A DNA stretch of 64,000 bases from Corydoras sp. C115 (lineage: Eukaryota; Chordata; Actinopteri; Siluriformes; Callichthyidae), in the NCBI GenBank assembly GCA_019802505.1, contig JAFMOC010000312.1:195001-259000 (forward strand), given 5' to 3'. A program made the position numbers and the translations under genes. The notes under the pieces were generated by a model, which saw only the letters and a list, made by a program, of their open reading frames with translations, did no database searches and had not been told where the DNA came from. This document shows positions 35,964 to 47,879 of this stretch, one piece after another. Every line of letters starts with the position of its first letter. Position 1 is the first letter of the stretch.

Positions 35964-38900
35964 GATTACCACAGACTGATGGTGGTGGCGGAGGGGATCA
36001 CCACACTCCTCTTTCCATTTCAGTGGCAGCATGTCTATGTGCCCATCCTCCCTGCGTCCCTCTTGCACTTCCTGGATGCCCCTGTGCCCTACGTCATGGG
36101 CTTACAATCAAAGGAAGGTGCTGACCGTTCCAAGCTGGAGCTGCCCCAGGAGGTACGCCGTGTATCGAGAGTGCATCAGCTCCATTTGTAATATATTTTT
36201 TTTTAGCTAGAATGATCTGATGTCCTGCTTTCTGTTAAAAGGCGAACCTTTGCTTCGTGGACATCGACAACCACTGCATCGAACTGCCCGAAGATTTCCC
36301 TCAGTTCCCCAACAAGACGGAGTTCATCCAGGAACTAAGTGAAGTACTGTTCAGCTATGGCCTTCCCTCAGAGGGGGGCAGTCCCGCCCACGTCCCTCCA
36401 CCAACCTCCACTCAGACGTGTGTGGGCGGCACGGCGCTGAAGGGTGAAGATTTAAAGGAGTTGGTGGATGATGGGAGAAACGGGAATCTGCCCCTGGAGG
36501 TGGTGGAGCTGCTGCAGGGAAACCCGACTCTGGAGCGTCTCCAGGCTCTGGCCAAACGCACCGGGGTGAAGGTGGCCCATCTGGAGGCTCTGGCCGCGGG
36601 GCAGAAAGCTTTAGAGGTGGAGAACACGGGAGCGGCACGCTCCGGCATCGAGGAGGAGGAGCTGAGGAGCGCCAAGCTGAACGTGCAGCTGAGGGAGGTG
36701 TTCGCCGCGCGCTTTGTCGCCATGTTCGCCGACTACGAGGCTTTTGTCATCCAGAACTCTCCTGATCTGGAGTCATGGCTGTCCAACAGAGAACAAATGC
36801 ACAATTTCGACAAGGTCATTAAAATGCGTTATTAAAAAAATATTAATAAAGTCTTAGAAGAAGTCTTTTGGCTTTTAGACAAACAACATAAAAGGTTTTA
36901 TTTTTTATTTTGCCCTCCAGGCCTCTTTCCTGTCGGACCAGCCCGAGCCGTACCTGCCTTTCCTCTCTCGCTTCATTGAGACCCAGATGTTCGCCACCTT
37001 CATCGACAATAAAATCATGTCCCAGTGGGAGGAGAAGGAGCCGCTGCTGCGCGTGTTGGACGGACGCATCGAAAAAGCTCGCCTCTATAATGTGCGCGCC
37101 CCCAACCTGCGCTCCTCCACCTACCAAAGATGCACCCTCATCAAAGAATCTGGTGAGGGAATAAGTGTGTATGATGTGAAGACCTGTCCCATTCATATAC
37201 AGAGGGTCAGTCGTGGGTTTAGTGTCTACAGTACAAAGAACTGCAGCTTTATAATGTTTATTAAAGGAATACGGTATGAGGGGGCGTGGCATTATTCTGA
37301 ATAAATCCCATGATAAAGTTTTATTAGTCCAGATGATTAGTGGAGTACAGTTACATCTCTTTCCTGTGATTTATTCACAATAATACACAACCTCGAGTGT
37401 CTTATTGCTTTAATAAAATGATTAAAAACACTCTATAATAAAAAAAACAAGGTTTGATTCAGAAATGTGTTTATTAAAAGCAAAATCGTTAATAATCCGC
37501 AACATAATCTAGTCTGGTTTTTATTCAGAATTCCAGTTTCTCTAACGATCACTGCCATCTAGTGGCCAAATTACAGAACGCAGTTTTAAAAAAAGGAAAA
37601 ATGATGTTATATTTTACGTGAAATAAGTTTAAATTGTACCTCGCGCCTCCTCCATGCTCTTCAGCTCAGGCGATCGAGCAGCGGCTGATGAAGATCGACC
37701 ACACGGCCATCCACCCCCACTTACTGAACATGAAGATCGGACAGGGCAAATACCAGCAGGGCTTCTTCCCTAATCTGCAGGCCGATGTTCTGGCATCAGG
37801 ACCCACCAACAATAAGTAAGTAGTGATGTCATGACGCGTGAACAGCTCAGTGGAGGTGGTTCTCTGATCCCTCGAGCTTTGACCCTTTCATCATTCAGTC
37901 CACCCACGTTGTTTGATCTGCTCCTCTGTCGCGGGCACCTCTCTGAACCTGATGATTAACAGACAGCTGAAGTACAAATCCAGCAGTGAATTAACTTTGT
38001 GTAACACTATACTGCATGAACGTGTCCGAAAACTTAAATGAAATCTGACCAACAGAGCAACCTGGAGTTTAGCTGCATGTGTGTGTGTGTGATTCTGAAT
38101 ATATGTTTTGTTAGCAGGTGGTCCAATCGTACCGCAACATCCCAACGAAGACGGGAGTGGCACCGACAACCGTCTGCTGGCCTCCGACTCGATAACGACC
38201 TGAAAGAGGTGCTGCTTTCCACCCACATTTTCTCTGTCCAGAATTTAGCATCACAGAGAAAGTGATTTAGTGATCTCTGTTAATATTGTGATCAAAGAAA
38301 TCACTTTGTTTTTTTTTTCTGGACACAAAGCCCAATAATGTCCTGTGAGGTTATAAAGAACACTACACTAAAGGAACTATCATGGTTCTTACGTCATAAA
38401 TACCCCAAGCATGTGGTTTGGTCTGTTGAAACTGCAGATGTTAATAAACAAATGACCAAAGTATTAGGACACCAGCACAATATGTCCCTCGTTCTGAGCT
38501 GGAGACATACGTTTGTCCTAAACACAGAGTACCGTGTGTTGGATTTTCTCTGAAACTAAATGAAACCTCTGAATTCACAGACTAAAAATCATTTCTTAAA
38601 ACTTTGATCCATGTAGCATCATCTGCTCTTTTCATTTTGTGCTTTATTCTGTTTTGTTTATTTAACCCTTGACGTCTGTTTGCATGCCTCTCTGCTCTGC
38701 TGCATTCATGTGCATGCTGTCGCTCTTTCTCTTTCCTTTCTTTCGTTTCTCTCTCTCTCTCCTTTGTTGTTTTCGTCCTTTGTTTGGGGCATCTGTCGTG
38801 TGAATGCTGTGGGGTGTGGGCTGTACGACTCCTCAGCATGTGGAGGGGTGTCTGGTTCTACAGAACTCTATGGCTTTCTGGGAGTGGGACAAGGCTCCAC

Positions 38901-41099
38901 CCCCTCCTCTTAAACCGCCTAAAAAGTCCTTCTCTGCCAGCTGCCTGGTATGTTAAGCCCTGCCGCAGTGTGACCCGCAGAACCCTGTTTTATAAGAACG
39001 TTAGTAATCATCCCAAGTGTGTGAATCGTCCTTTACTGACTCCGTGAGTCAAAACTGACTCTCATTCGAATCATCACTATAGGGTTGGGCTTCTGGATTA
39101 TCAAATAATTTTAGCAGATTATTTAGTTTTGGTAATTAATTTAATCATTAATCCCGCTGCAGAAGTACATGCAGGAGGTACGTAATCTGGGGAAGAATCT
39201 AAGGCAGCCCAAGCTGTCGGACCTCTCACCAGCCGTCATCGCTCAGACCAACAGCAAGTTTGTGGAGGGTTTACTGAAGGAATGCAGGATGAAGGTGGGT
39301 GTGAGTTCACACCAGTGACTTAGAATCCGTAGATTCTTCCGAACGGAATATTAAAGTAATTACGTTCTATTAGACGAAGCGGATGTTGGTGGAGAAAATG
39401 GGCCGCGAGGCTGTGGAACTTGGTCACGGCGAGGCCAATATCACGGGGCTGGAGGAGAACACGCTCATCGCCAGCCTGTGCGATCTTCTGGAGAGGATAT
39501 GGAGTCACGGCCTTCTGGTTAAACAGGTGAGTGAGCTGAAAATGATTAAAGGAGCAAAGCATTAATACGTTTATATATTACTGAAACACCAGATCCAAGA
39601 ACAGCCACACGCTATTAAAGTTCTCAGAGTGAAATGAAACTGACTGAGTTTTGTTTTCAGGGAAAATCTGCACTATGGTCTCATCTCATGCACTTCCAGA
39701 TCATCGAGGAGAAGATGGAGCAACAGACTGAAGCGACAGGTACGTCTCATTTATATATAATATATATAACACAAACATACTTACAAAGTCCTCTTTGAAA
39801 ACTTATTAGGAACAAGTTTGAACCTCATTTAGTTAAAAAAAGACAAAGCAAAGAGCTGGAAACCTCTTTAAACGGCTCATGGAGCTGATGACCTCACAGC
39901 TGTGTTGTATTAGAGAATAAATCAATCTGTGTTGGTGTAGGATTTAAATAAATAAAAAATAAGAGTCTATGTGTATATCCGACACACACAGGTACTTGTA
40001 TTCACACTTTTGTATGTTCTCCTGCTGCAGTGTCTAATGGACAGGACAAGCGACGGTCGGAATCATCCCTCGGTCTCCCTGCGTTACGCATTTCAGTCGT
40101 ACAGGACATGAGGTGGGCTCGCTATACCTTTGTACTGGTTCATATGAATATATATTCTATATTATTGCAATTCTGATGAACAAGCCTGTCGGGCACCAAC
40201 AGTCATGCCAAAATCACAGTTTCCCCGCATGAGGCTCTGTGCTGATTTAACAGTTTAATTAGGTAACATGATTAATAAACGATGGGTCCGTGAGCGCAAT
40301 ACAGATCCAGTGATGTGTTCGTGGAGCTGCATGTTGTTTTGATGTTTGTTCAGATTAATTATGAGAGTAATGGTGCCTGCAACTGATAACGCATGCAAAT
40401 GAGACATACAGTAATGCCTTACAACCCTCTCCTCTGCGCACAAACTCACACACACACACACACACACACACATAATCCAGGCTTTATTATTTCTATCTCT
40501 TTTCATACAGACACATCCAGAACATGGCGGAGATAAAGACGGATGTGGGACGAGCTCGAGCCTGGATTCGTCTGTCTCTAGAGAAAAAGCTGCTGTCCCA
40601 ACACCTAAAACAGCTTCTGTCCAACCAGACTTTAACCAAGTACACACACACACACACACACACTTTGGATGTGTTCTATTTATAGTATTGGATTTGTTAT
40701 GTACTAACGTATAACCTCTGCAGGAAGCTGTATAAACGATACGCATTCCTGCGCTGTGAAGAAGAGAAGGAGCAGTTTCTCTTTCATCTTCTGAGTCTGA
40801 ACGCTGTGGATTATTTCTGCTTCACCAGCGTCTTCACCACCATCAGTGAGTTCTAATGCAATCGTTCTCCCATCTCTCACTTATTCACTCAAATGGACCG
40901 AATCCGAAATCTCTCAATACTGCTTTTAAAGGTTTATCAACAAATCAGAACATTAATATTTGTAAAATGGATTAACTAATGACGAATGGGATAGGCCCCA
41001 CTCCTGGAAGTATTTAAATAATGACTTAAACCACACAGAACGTGTTTTGGAACATTATTAACACCTGCTGAGCTGATCATACTGCTATGTGTGACTGAC

Positions 41100-41136
<37 letters not shown>

Positions 41137-44100
41137 GCACCACCATGTCTGTGCCACTGCAGTACTGAGTATCATCCACCACCCTAATAACACCTGCTCT
41201 GTGCGTGGTCCTGATCATCAGAAAACAGATTTAAGGAGACTAACAGAGTCTGTAAAGAACCAGATGGACTACAGAACGGAACTGTAGGACTACAAACCCC
41301 ATCTGTTTGTGTTTTTGGATTATTAACTGTATTAATCCGTGCTGTTTTATGTTAATCTGCGTCCCGTCTGAACCCATGTTTTGTGTTTTCAGTGATCCCC
41401 TACCGCGCCATCATAATCCCCATTAAAAACCTGAGCAACGTCATGACGACCTCAAACCCGTGGGTGTGCGTGTCGGGTGAGCTCGGAGACTCCGGCACCA
41501 TGCAGATCCCCAAGAATGTTCTGGAGATGACGTTTGATGTAAGTGCTCTGACACAGCGCTGTGGTGTTCATGGCAACAGCTGCCGGCGGAGAACAGCTGC
41601 AGTGTTTATTGGATAAATGCAGTGAGACAAAAGGACGTCTCTTCTCCCTGCAGCTCTTTAAAGCTTTTTAAATCAAACATTTAAGGATTAAATTAAACAC
41701 AACTTGACCTGACAGCTTTATAACCGTTTATAAATGTTTAATGTCATGTGATTACACTGATTAATGCTTATTTAAATGCTTTATTAATAATTAATGAATT
41801 AATGTAGGGCTCAAAAGCCACAGTTTTATATATTTGTAATATTAATAGATGATGTAAGTAAAGTTTATAAAAGTATTAGGACACCTACACATTTCACATT
41901 ACACGTCCATTCCCAGTTTGTCCCCATTTTGGTCGCCATGACGGCGTCCATGCGACAGAGAAAGCTTTGTTTAAGTTTTGCCTGTGCGTTTTTGTAAAGT
42001 GCGACACTAATCTCAATCTCTGTTCTAGTTCATCAAGTTTTTTTTAATAGGGTTCTCAGTTCCTTCTAGTTCCAAATTTTATTTAAACAAAGGAATACAA
42101 TTAGACTTTTTATTTTAGTTTAGGAAATGAGGAGCTGTCTGTATCCCGGCACATTGTAAGTGTTTTTGATTTGCAGGTTTGTTTAGTGAATTCAATCAGT
42201 GCTGATTGCGGTACGTAGTTTCCATGGTAACCATGTGTAGCACCTGTAATAGAGAGGAGCACACCGGTAACTGGTGTTAAAACATATTTTATTGAGGAAC
42301 TGAAATGAGAACCGTCACTGCCGATTCTCCTGCTGTCATCCGCAATGTCCGTGTCCTAACCGTCATGTCTCCATCCCCAGTCTGCCTTTAGGCCTCACAC
42401 CCACATCTCCATCTTCTTCAAGGTTAGAAGCACATTTCCCCAGCTGTCTCTCTCTCTCTCTCTCTTTCTTTCTTGTCCATCCATTTCTACTTCTTTGTTG
42501 GTAGAATAAAAGAAAAACTTGTTTGTCATTTTCATGCCATCGTTCTTCTGGATGAGGATCTAGAACCCTTACTGTAGTCGTCTTCATTTCGGTGTGTGCA
42601 CTGCAAACGACTATAATCGATCTAAGAACCATGTTTTGAGGAACTACCCTGAATCCTAATGCAGAAGCACTTAATAGGAACCTGACATGAATAAAATCTT
42701 CATTAAAACAGTCTGAGTGTGAACTCCCGGCTCTAAACTCCCCTGTCACACTGTTACAATCCTAAAGTTCCTAAAAACACCAAGTGAACTACGTTTCAAG
42801 GAATAAAACAGAAACTACGTTCTCGCATGAAAATGACATTCAGGGTCGTGTGTGAAACTGAATGTGGAAGGTAATAGCGGGGACTGTAGATGGCTTTATT
42901 AGTTTAGCACCTGTTTGTGGGGAACCGGGTGACGGAGTCTCTGTACTCTCTTAATTTCCATTGGTTTAAACTGTAGTGTAAAAATTTTCAGTATAAATAG
43001 TGTGTGTGTGTGTGTGTGTGTGTGTTCTCACAGTGTCAGAACCTGGGTAAGCTGACCACTGCACAGTTGGGTCATGATAACTCCGGACTCTTGGCGAAGT
43101 GGCTGGTGGACTGTGTGATGGTTCGTAATGAGATCACAGGTCACACGTACAAGTGAGTTAAGATCATATGCTCTCGCTCTCTCTCTCTCGCTCTATCTTT
43201 CTATATTTATACATTCTGTCTCACATGGCGGCTCTTTTAGACACACAATACACACCAGTGCAAATGGAAAGAGTGTATAATAAAGCAGTACGGTATGAGA
43301 GGACGTGGCTTTATTGGGAACAAATCAAAGAGGCGTCATTAGTAATCTAGTCCAGTTAATAAAGTGAACACTGATTGCTGAGTAACAGAATTCCTGTTTC
43401 TCTATTGATCACGTATGGGACAAATTACAGAAGAGCAGTTTATAAAGAGTGTAACGGGTTTAGTGCTGATCTCTGTTTATATTAATCTGTATTTTATCAT
43501 TTAAAATAATGTATTGTATATCACGCGTTGATACAAAGGTGAAGCGCTCAGAGGGTTTTGTTAGTCGTGATGTCATGGCTGGATAAAGAGCTCGTAAGAC
43601 AACACGTATCTCAGTGTGATGAAGGGAATTGTTCAGGGTTTGTTTTATTTATATTGATATTGATCAGGTTCCCATGCGGCCGCTGGCTCGGGAAAGGCGT
43701 GGACGATGGCAGCCTGGAGCGAGTGTTGATCGGTGAGTTGGTGCGCTCCAGTCATGAGGAGGAAACCGTCCGAGGTTCTAAAACTCCTCCCCCTCAGCGC
43801 TCACCTTCGCAGATCCGTCGAATCAGCATCGGTTCCATCACCGGACGAAACAACAGTAAGTTTTAATGATATTTTATTGGTTTAAATACCAAATCTGAGA
43901 TATTAACTCCGCTTCTGTTTCAGAACCAACGGCCGATCAGATCCAGGAGGCCATCAGTGAAGCGGTGAACAACCTGGTGAAGCATTTCAACAAACCAGAG
44001 AAGGAGGTGTGTGTGTGTGTGTGCGCGTGTGCCCTACATTATAAGTTGTTTTCTTTTAAATTCATTCTTGACCTTTTTTCTAATCTCCTTCAGAGAGGAA

Positions 44101-44740
44101 GTCTGACAGTGCTGCTGTGTGGAGAAGGAGGTTTGGTAGGTTCTCTGGAACAGTTCTTTTACCATGGTTTTCGTACGGCTCGGATCTTCCAGAAGCACAT
44201 CTTTATTTGGGACTTCATAGGTGAGCAGCGTTCTGTATGTACCAGGAGTTTAAACCAAAGGCCCAATCACATGTTTGTATTATTATTGGATGTCGTACAG
44301 AGAGGTCAGTGGTGTATATGGAGAGTTCTGATCTCATGGGCGACCTGCAGCAATCTGCCGAAGCCCTCGCCGCGAGCTGCAGCTCTCTGTGCCGCTACGC
44401 CAACGCCATCAACAACACGTCACGGAACATCGGAAAAGATGGAAAATTCCAGCTTCTGATCTGCCTCGGCGCGAGGTGAGCTCCACAGCACACATTCTCA
44501 TCATCAACATCTCACCCTCTGTCTCACACCCCCTCCCTCTCTCCCTGTGCGCTCAGAGATCGGCTGCTGCCTGACTGGCTCCCCCTGCTGGTGGAGTGTC
44601 CCATCATCACGCGCATGTACGAGGACTCGGCACTGCTGCGCGACAAACCTGCCGTCAGCTCTCTGGTCAGTGTCCTACACGCTCTCCACGACTTCTCCAT
44701 CACGCTGGAGACCTCCCTCACCAAAGGGGTGGACCTGTAA
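27059..44740 (+). CDS. dennd5b: DENN domain-containing protein 5B (Rab6-interacting, Rab GEF family)
   Basis: Twenty-one constitutive exons, 1,285 aa (human 1,274): 27059-27158, 33702-33811, 34872-35565, 35965-36152, 36242-36814, 36921-37152, 37665-37815, 38118-38208, 39163-39294, 39374-39526, 39661-39739, 40031-40112, 40511-40639, 40724-40845, 41393-41538, 43034-43152, 43668-43855, 43924-44006, 44094-44220, 44301-44475, 44557-44740. All phases close. The uDENN/cDENN/dDENN tripartite module spans about residues 35-600 (SFLITREDGSRTYGFV, PPLPLESYIHNILYEVPLPP, FPFQWQHVYVPILPASLL), followed by RUN1 (about 780-945), PLAT (about 948-1060, NPWVCVSGELGDSG) and RUN2 (about 1095-1280). The family acts on Golgi/endosome Rab traffic as Rab6 effector and Rab39 exchange factor. 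The serine-rich loop in exon 3 is coded by a TCC repeat. Three further in-frame exons are listed separately. Confidence 0.95.
27180..27237. repeat. (CA)n microsatellite next to the dennd5b exon 1 donor
   Basis: About 29 CA units, starting 21 bp after the exon 1 splice donor at 27159. Intronic CA tracts so close to a donor can bind hnRNP L; any effect here is inference. Confidence 0.95.
27330..27687 (-). repeat. tRNA-derived SINE, copy F (5'-truncated, dennd5b intron 1)
   Basis: The (ATTC)n tail lies at the left. The body matches the other copies up to the CGAACCGGGAATTC-type box B region, where it stops before box A. A long G run and a GCCCAT hexamer expansion interrupt the part near the tail. 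Confidence 0.85.
27688..33079 (+). other. dennd5b intron 1 (remainder)
   Basis: No exon recognised except the candidate cassette exon that ends this stretch. Contents are AT-rich unique DNA, a truncated SINE at 30215-30346, a degraded 'caaaagtatcgggacacc' repeat fragment near 30757, and a (TG)n run at 33004-33053 just before the cassette exon. Confidence 0.6.
30215..30346 (+). repeat. tRNA-derived SINE, copy G (3' fragment)
   Basis: Only the 3' third is present, from CCCAGCGATGGATTGGCGCC through the CCCCTGGATGGGCATGGGG block to a GAATCAATGAAT tail. It is a typical 5'-truncated insertion. Confidence 0.85.
33080..33139 (+). CDS. dennd5b: candidate dennd5b cassette exon 1a (20 codons)
   Basis: 60 bp between a TCTCAG acceptor and a GTAAAC donor, with 1-nt phase matching both exon 1 and exon 2, so including or skipping it keeps the frame. 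It encodes ALYQWLEADRQGRDPETEAA after the exon 1 sequence ...LEPDALA. Human DENND5A has a comparable insertion at the same point (beginning ALCQYIQ), which canonical DENND5B lacks. Inclusion would lengthen the linker before uDENN. Expression is not demonstrated. Confidence 0.75.
37240..37600 (+). repeat. intronic repeat, copy 1 (dennd5b intron 6)
   Basis: This shares the blocks TACGGTATGAGGGGGCGTGG, CAGAATTCCAGTTTCTCTAA and CAAATTACAGAA, in the same order, with 43280-43450 in intron 16. It contains a GCCATCTAGTGGCC motif common in vertebrate repeat tails. The class is unknown. Confidence 0.5.
38837..38947 (+). CDS. dennd5b: candidate dennd5b cassette exon 8a (37 codons)
   Basis: 111 bp from a CCTCAG acceptor, preceded by a long CT-rich tract at about 38720-38765, to a GTATGT donor. 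Phase is 0 at both ends with no stop. The encoded peptide contains WEWDKAPPPPLKPPKKSF, a proline/lysine-rich stretch that would sit between residues 713 and 714, in the linker between the DENN module and RUN1. The open frame, good splice sites and matching phase make a real alternative exon likely, but no transcript evidence is available. Confidence 0.75.
41868..42060. repeat. degraded MITE-like repeat (dennd5b intron 15)
   Basis: It starts AAAAGTATTAGGACACC and contains CACTAATCTCAATCTCTGTTCTAGTTC, related to the ends of the fragment at 957-1222 and to short pieces near 30757 and 38457. It is an old non-autonomous DNA element; the boundaries are approximate. Confidence 0.5.
42381..42422 (+). 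CDS. dennd5b: candidate dennd5b cassette microexon 15a (14 codons, in PLAT)
   Basis: 42 bp between a CCCCAG acceptor and a GTTAGA donor, phase 0 at both sides, matching exon 15 (ends MTFD) and exon 16 (starts CQNLGKL). It encodes SAFRPHTHISIFFK. Insertion would fall between residues 994 and 995, inside the PLAT/beta-sandwich domain. The donor is weaker than those of its neighbours. Its small size, with intact phase and open frame, suggests a regulated microexon; a chance match is possible. Confidence 0.6.
43280..43450 (+). repeat. intronic repeat, copy 2 (dennd5b intron 16)
   Basis: The partner of 37240-37600: it carries TACGGTATGAGAGGACGTGG, CAGAATTCCTGTTTCTCTAT and CAAATTACAGAAGAGCAG in the same order. 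Similarity is patchy, so both copies are old. Confidence 0.5.
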
Positions 44741-46240
44741 CTGCCCCGCCGCTTCGGCTCCACCTCGACATCCCTCTGTTCCTGGACCTCCCTCGCTGCT
44801 GCTTTCTAGTAGATGCTCCAGATTCACAAAGCTGGAAGAGCTGAGGGGTCTGTATGAAAACGCTCATTGAGCGGGATAAAGACCCCCTACTGTGGATTAC
44901 CGTCTGGTTTTCGGAGGGAACCGTAGAGGTTTGACTCGTCCCGTGCCGCCCGTTTTTAGATCTGAGACACACTGGAACATTAACGCTGGATCACGTGTAC
45001 AGAGAAGTCGGATAAATATTTTAAAGTGACTACGGCTTGCGTTTAAACAGAAGGAGGAGTTTGGTTTTTTTTTATATACATTGTGAGAAAATCCCTGTAA
45101 ATATCTTTGGATGTAGTTTGTAAGCATGGCTATGTGCAGAGTGTCAGTATTAACGTGAAACCTGAATTTATTTCAAATCACTGAAATTACTTTAAGCAAT
45201 AACACAGTGGATCTGCTGCCCCCTGAAGGACAGACTCATGCTCTCTCGAACCCCGAACACGGCGCTTTATTTCACTCTCATGCGTTACATTCCTGTTTTC
45301 TCAGGCGTTCAGTAAGTTAGGAACATTTAACATGAAGGGATTTCTGTTAAAAGCAACACTATGGCGTCCGCCTTGCCATTCAGAGAGGCTTTAAGCACTT
45401 GGGCTGCAATTATTGATTTTATTGTTGATCGATCAGTCAGCGTTGATCATGTTTCTCCAAACCTCGAGTGTTGTGATTCCCAAAGATATTCAGTTTGATG
45501 TCACAGAGATAAAAACCTAAAAACATTTCAATATAAAATATAAATCAGTTCTAAACAGTTAAATCTAGAGGAAACAACCGATCAATCAAATCAGTGAATT
45601 GTTTTTAGCTGTAGAGTTCTTCAGACGCTCATGAGGAGCAGTCCTGACGGCTTTCGCATGAATTGGAGGAAACGTGAGCGCTGCTGCCCTTTTAAAGCGG
45701 TCAGAGGATCACGGTGGCATCTGATTGGTGGAGATTGATTTAGAAATGAAGCTCGGGTGTTTATGCATCAGAATATAATATTTAAAGCTTTGTACATAAA
45801 CAACACGATTAACCAAAATGACATGACCTGTTTAATCCTTCTCCCTCCGACGTACATGTGCGAGAACCTCCACGCTGCTGTCGCTTTGTTTTTAATCCAT
45901 TTTAACGTTTCAGAAATAAGCCTCCATCATGTTTTATTTATTTTCTCGTGCTGCGGTCGCTGTTCCGTCCCTGTGATTGTGATTCGGTGTCTTTAACCTG
46001 ATTTTAAAGCTGAAACTGTGTCGCTGTGAGACCTGCAGAACTCTGAGGTTCCTCGGTGCAGACGCTGACCCGCCGGTTCTCTGATTTAGATCCGTTTCAG
46101 GGTCTTCCGTTGGTCGCTCTTTTGATTTTGCACTGTGTCTTCCCTGTGGACGTGTAAACGCTCGCCGTCGGTCAGATCTGAGACGTCTCATTAAAACCGC
46201 TGCGTGTTTGTTACGTTTTGTGGTTTCTCATTAATAATAA
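44741..46240 (+). other. dennd5b 3'UTR
   Basis: Non-coding sequence directly after the dennd5b stop. A plausible end is the ATTAAA at about 46191, followed by a GT-rich stretch (TGCGTGTTTGTTACGTTTTGTGG) that would serve as the downstream element. No other feature is recognised. Confidence 0.55.
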
Positions 46241-46284
46241 TTAATATAATAATTAATTTTAAATTTGACTTTTTTTTATTTATT

Positions 46285-46446
46285 CACGGTGGCTTAGTGG
46301 TTGGCATGTTCTCCTCTTAGCACTGGGGATCCAGGGTCAAATCCCAGTCTGAGTGAATTTTGTGTGGGTTTCCTGTGGGTTCTCCAGTTTCCTTCACAGG
46401 ACATGGATTCAAGGTGAATTGAATGCTCTAAATTGCCCCATATAGC
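46285..46446 (+). repeat. tRNA-derived SINE, copy H (5' half only)
   Basis: The head CACGGTGGCTTAGTGGTTGG and the body to TTGCCCCATATAG are present. The 3' half is missing, and the sequence passes directly into the 33-bp minisatellite. Confidence 0.85.
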
Positions 46447-47877
46447 ATCTGCTCCATCACTGTTCTACTGACACTCCTCACCTGCTCCATCACTGTTCTA
46501 CTGACACTCCTCACCTCACCTGCTCATCATCACTGTTCTACTGTTCTCCTGACACTCGCTCATCCTGCTCCCACTCCTCACTGTTCTACTGACACTCCTC
46601 ACCTGCTCCATCACTGTTCTCCTGACACTCCTCATCCGCTCCATCACTGTTCTCCTGACACTCCTCATCCGCTCCATCACTGTTCTCCTGACACTCCTCA
46701 TCCGCTCCATCACTGTTCTCCTGACACTCCTCATCCGCTCCATCACTGTTCTCCTGACACTCCTCACCTGCTCCATCACTGTTCTCCTGACACTCCTCAT
46801 CCGCTCCATCACTGTTCTCCTGACACTCCTCATCCGCTCCATCACTGTTCTCCTGACTCTCCTCATCTGCTCCATCACTGTTCTCCTGACACTCCTCATC
46901 CGCTCCATCACTGTTCTCCAGACACTCCTCATCCGCTCCATCACTGTTCTCCAGACACTCCTCATCCGCTCCATCACTGTTCTCCTGACACTCCTCATCC
47001 GCTCCATCACTGTTCTCCTGACTCTCCTCATCTGCTCCATCACTGTTCTCCTGACACTCCTCATCCGCTCCATCACTGTTCTCCTGACACTCCTCATCCG
47101 CTCCATCACTGTTCTCCTGACACTCCTCATCCGCTCCATCACTGTTCTCCTGACACTCCTCATCCGCTCCATCACTGTTCTCCTGACACTCCTCACCTGC
47201 TCCATCACTGTTCTCCTGACACTCCTCATCCGCTCCATCACTGTTCTCCTGACACTCCTCATCCGCTCCATCACTGTTCTCCTGACTCTCCTCATCTGCT
47301 CCATCACTGTTCTCCAGACACTCCTCATCCGCTCCATCACTGTTCTCCAGACACTCCTCATCCGCTCCATCACTGTTCTCCTGACACTCCTCACCTGCTC
47401 CATCACTGTTCTCCAGACACTCCTCATCCGCTCCATCACTGTTCTCCAGACACTCCTCATCCGCTCCAATACTGTTCTCCTGACACTCCTCATCCGCTCC
47501 ATCACTGTTCTCCTGACACTCCCCACCTGCTCCATCACTGTTCTCCTAACACTCCTCATCCTCTCCATCACTGTTCTCCTGACACTCCTCATCTGCTCCA
47601 TCACTGTTCTCCTGACTCTCCTCACCTGCTCCATCACTGTTCTCCTGACACTCCTCACCTGCTCCATCACTGTTCTCCTGACACTCCTCACCTGCTCCAT
47701 CACTGTTCTCCTGACACTCCTCATCTGTTTCATCACTGTTCTCCTGACACTCCTCATCCGCTCCATCACTGTTCTCCTGACACTCCTCACCTGCTCCATC
47801 ACTGTTCTCCTGACGCTCCATCACTGTTCTCCTGACTCTCCTCATCCGCTCCATCACTGTTCTCATGTCGCTTCTTT
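46447..47877. repeat. 33-bp minisatellite, about 43 units
   Basis: The unit is roughly CTCCATCACTGTTCTCCTGA followed by CACTCCTCATCCG. Because 33 is a multiple of three, two minus-strand frames stay open across it: one repeats the 11-mer MERMRSVRRTV, the other repeats ENSDGADEECQ. Variants (CACCTG, CATCTG, CCAGACA) recur in a fixed order, showing a higher-order pattern of about 13 units (429 bp). I do not consider it a gene. It is not a CRISPR array, since there are no unique spacers. Confidence 0.95.
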
Positions 47878-47879
47878 CG

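Noticed and set aside
46516..47802. 428-codon minus-strand open frame in the minisatellite
   Set aside because: The frame is open only because the repeat unit is 33 bp; the product is a pure 11-residue repeat and a second frame is equally open.
46447..47877. CRISPR-like array
   Set aside because: Contiguous tandem units with no unique spacers, in a vertebrate genome.
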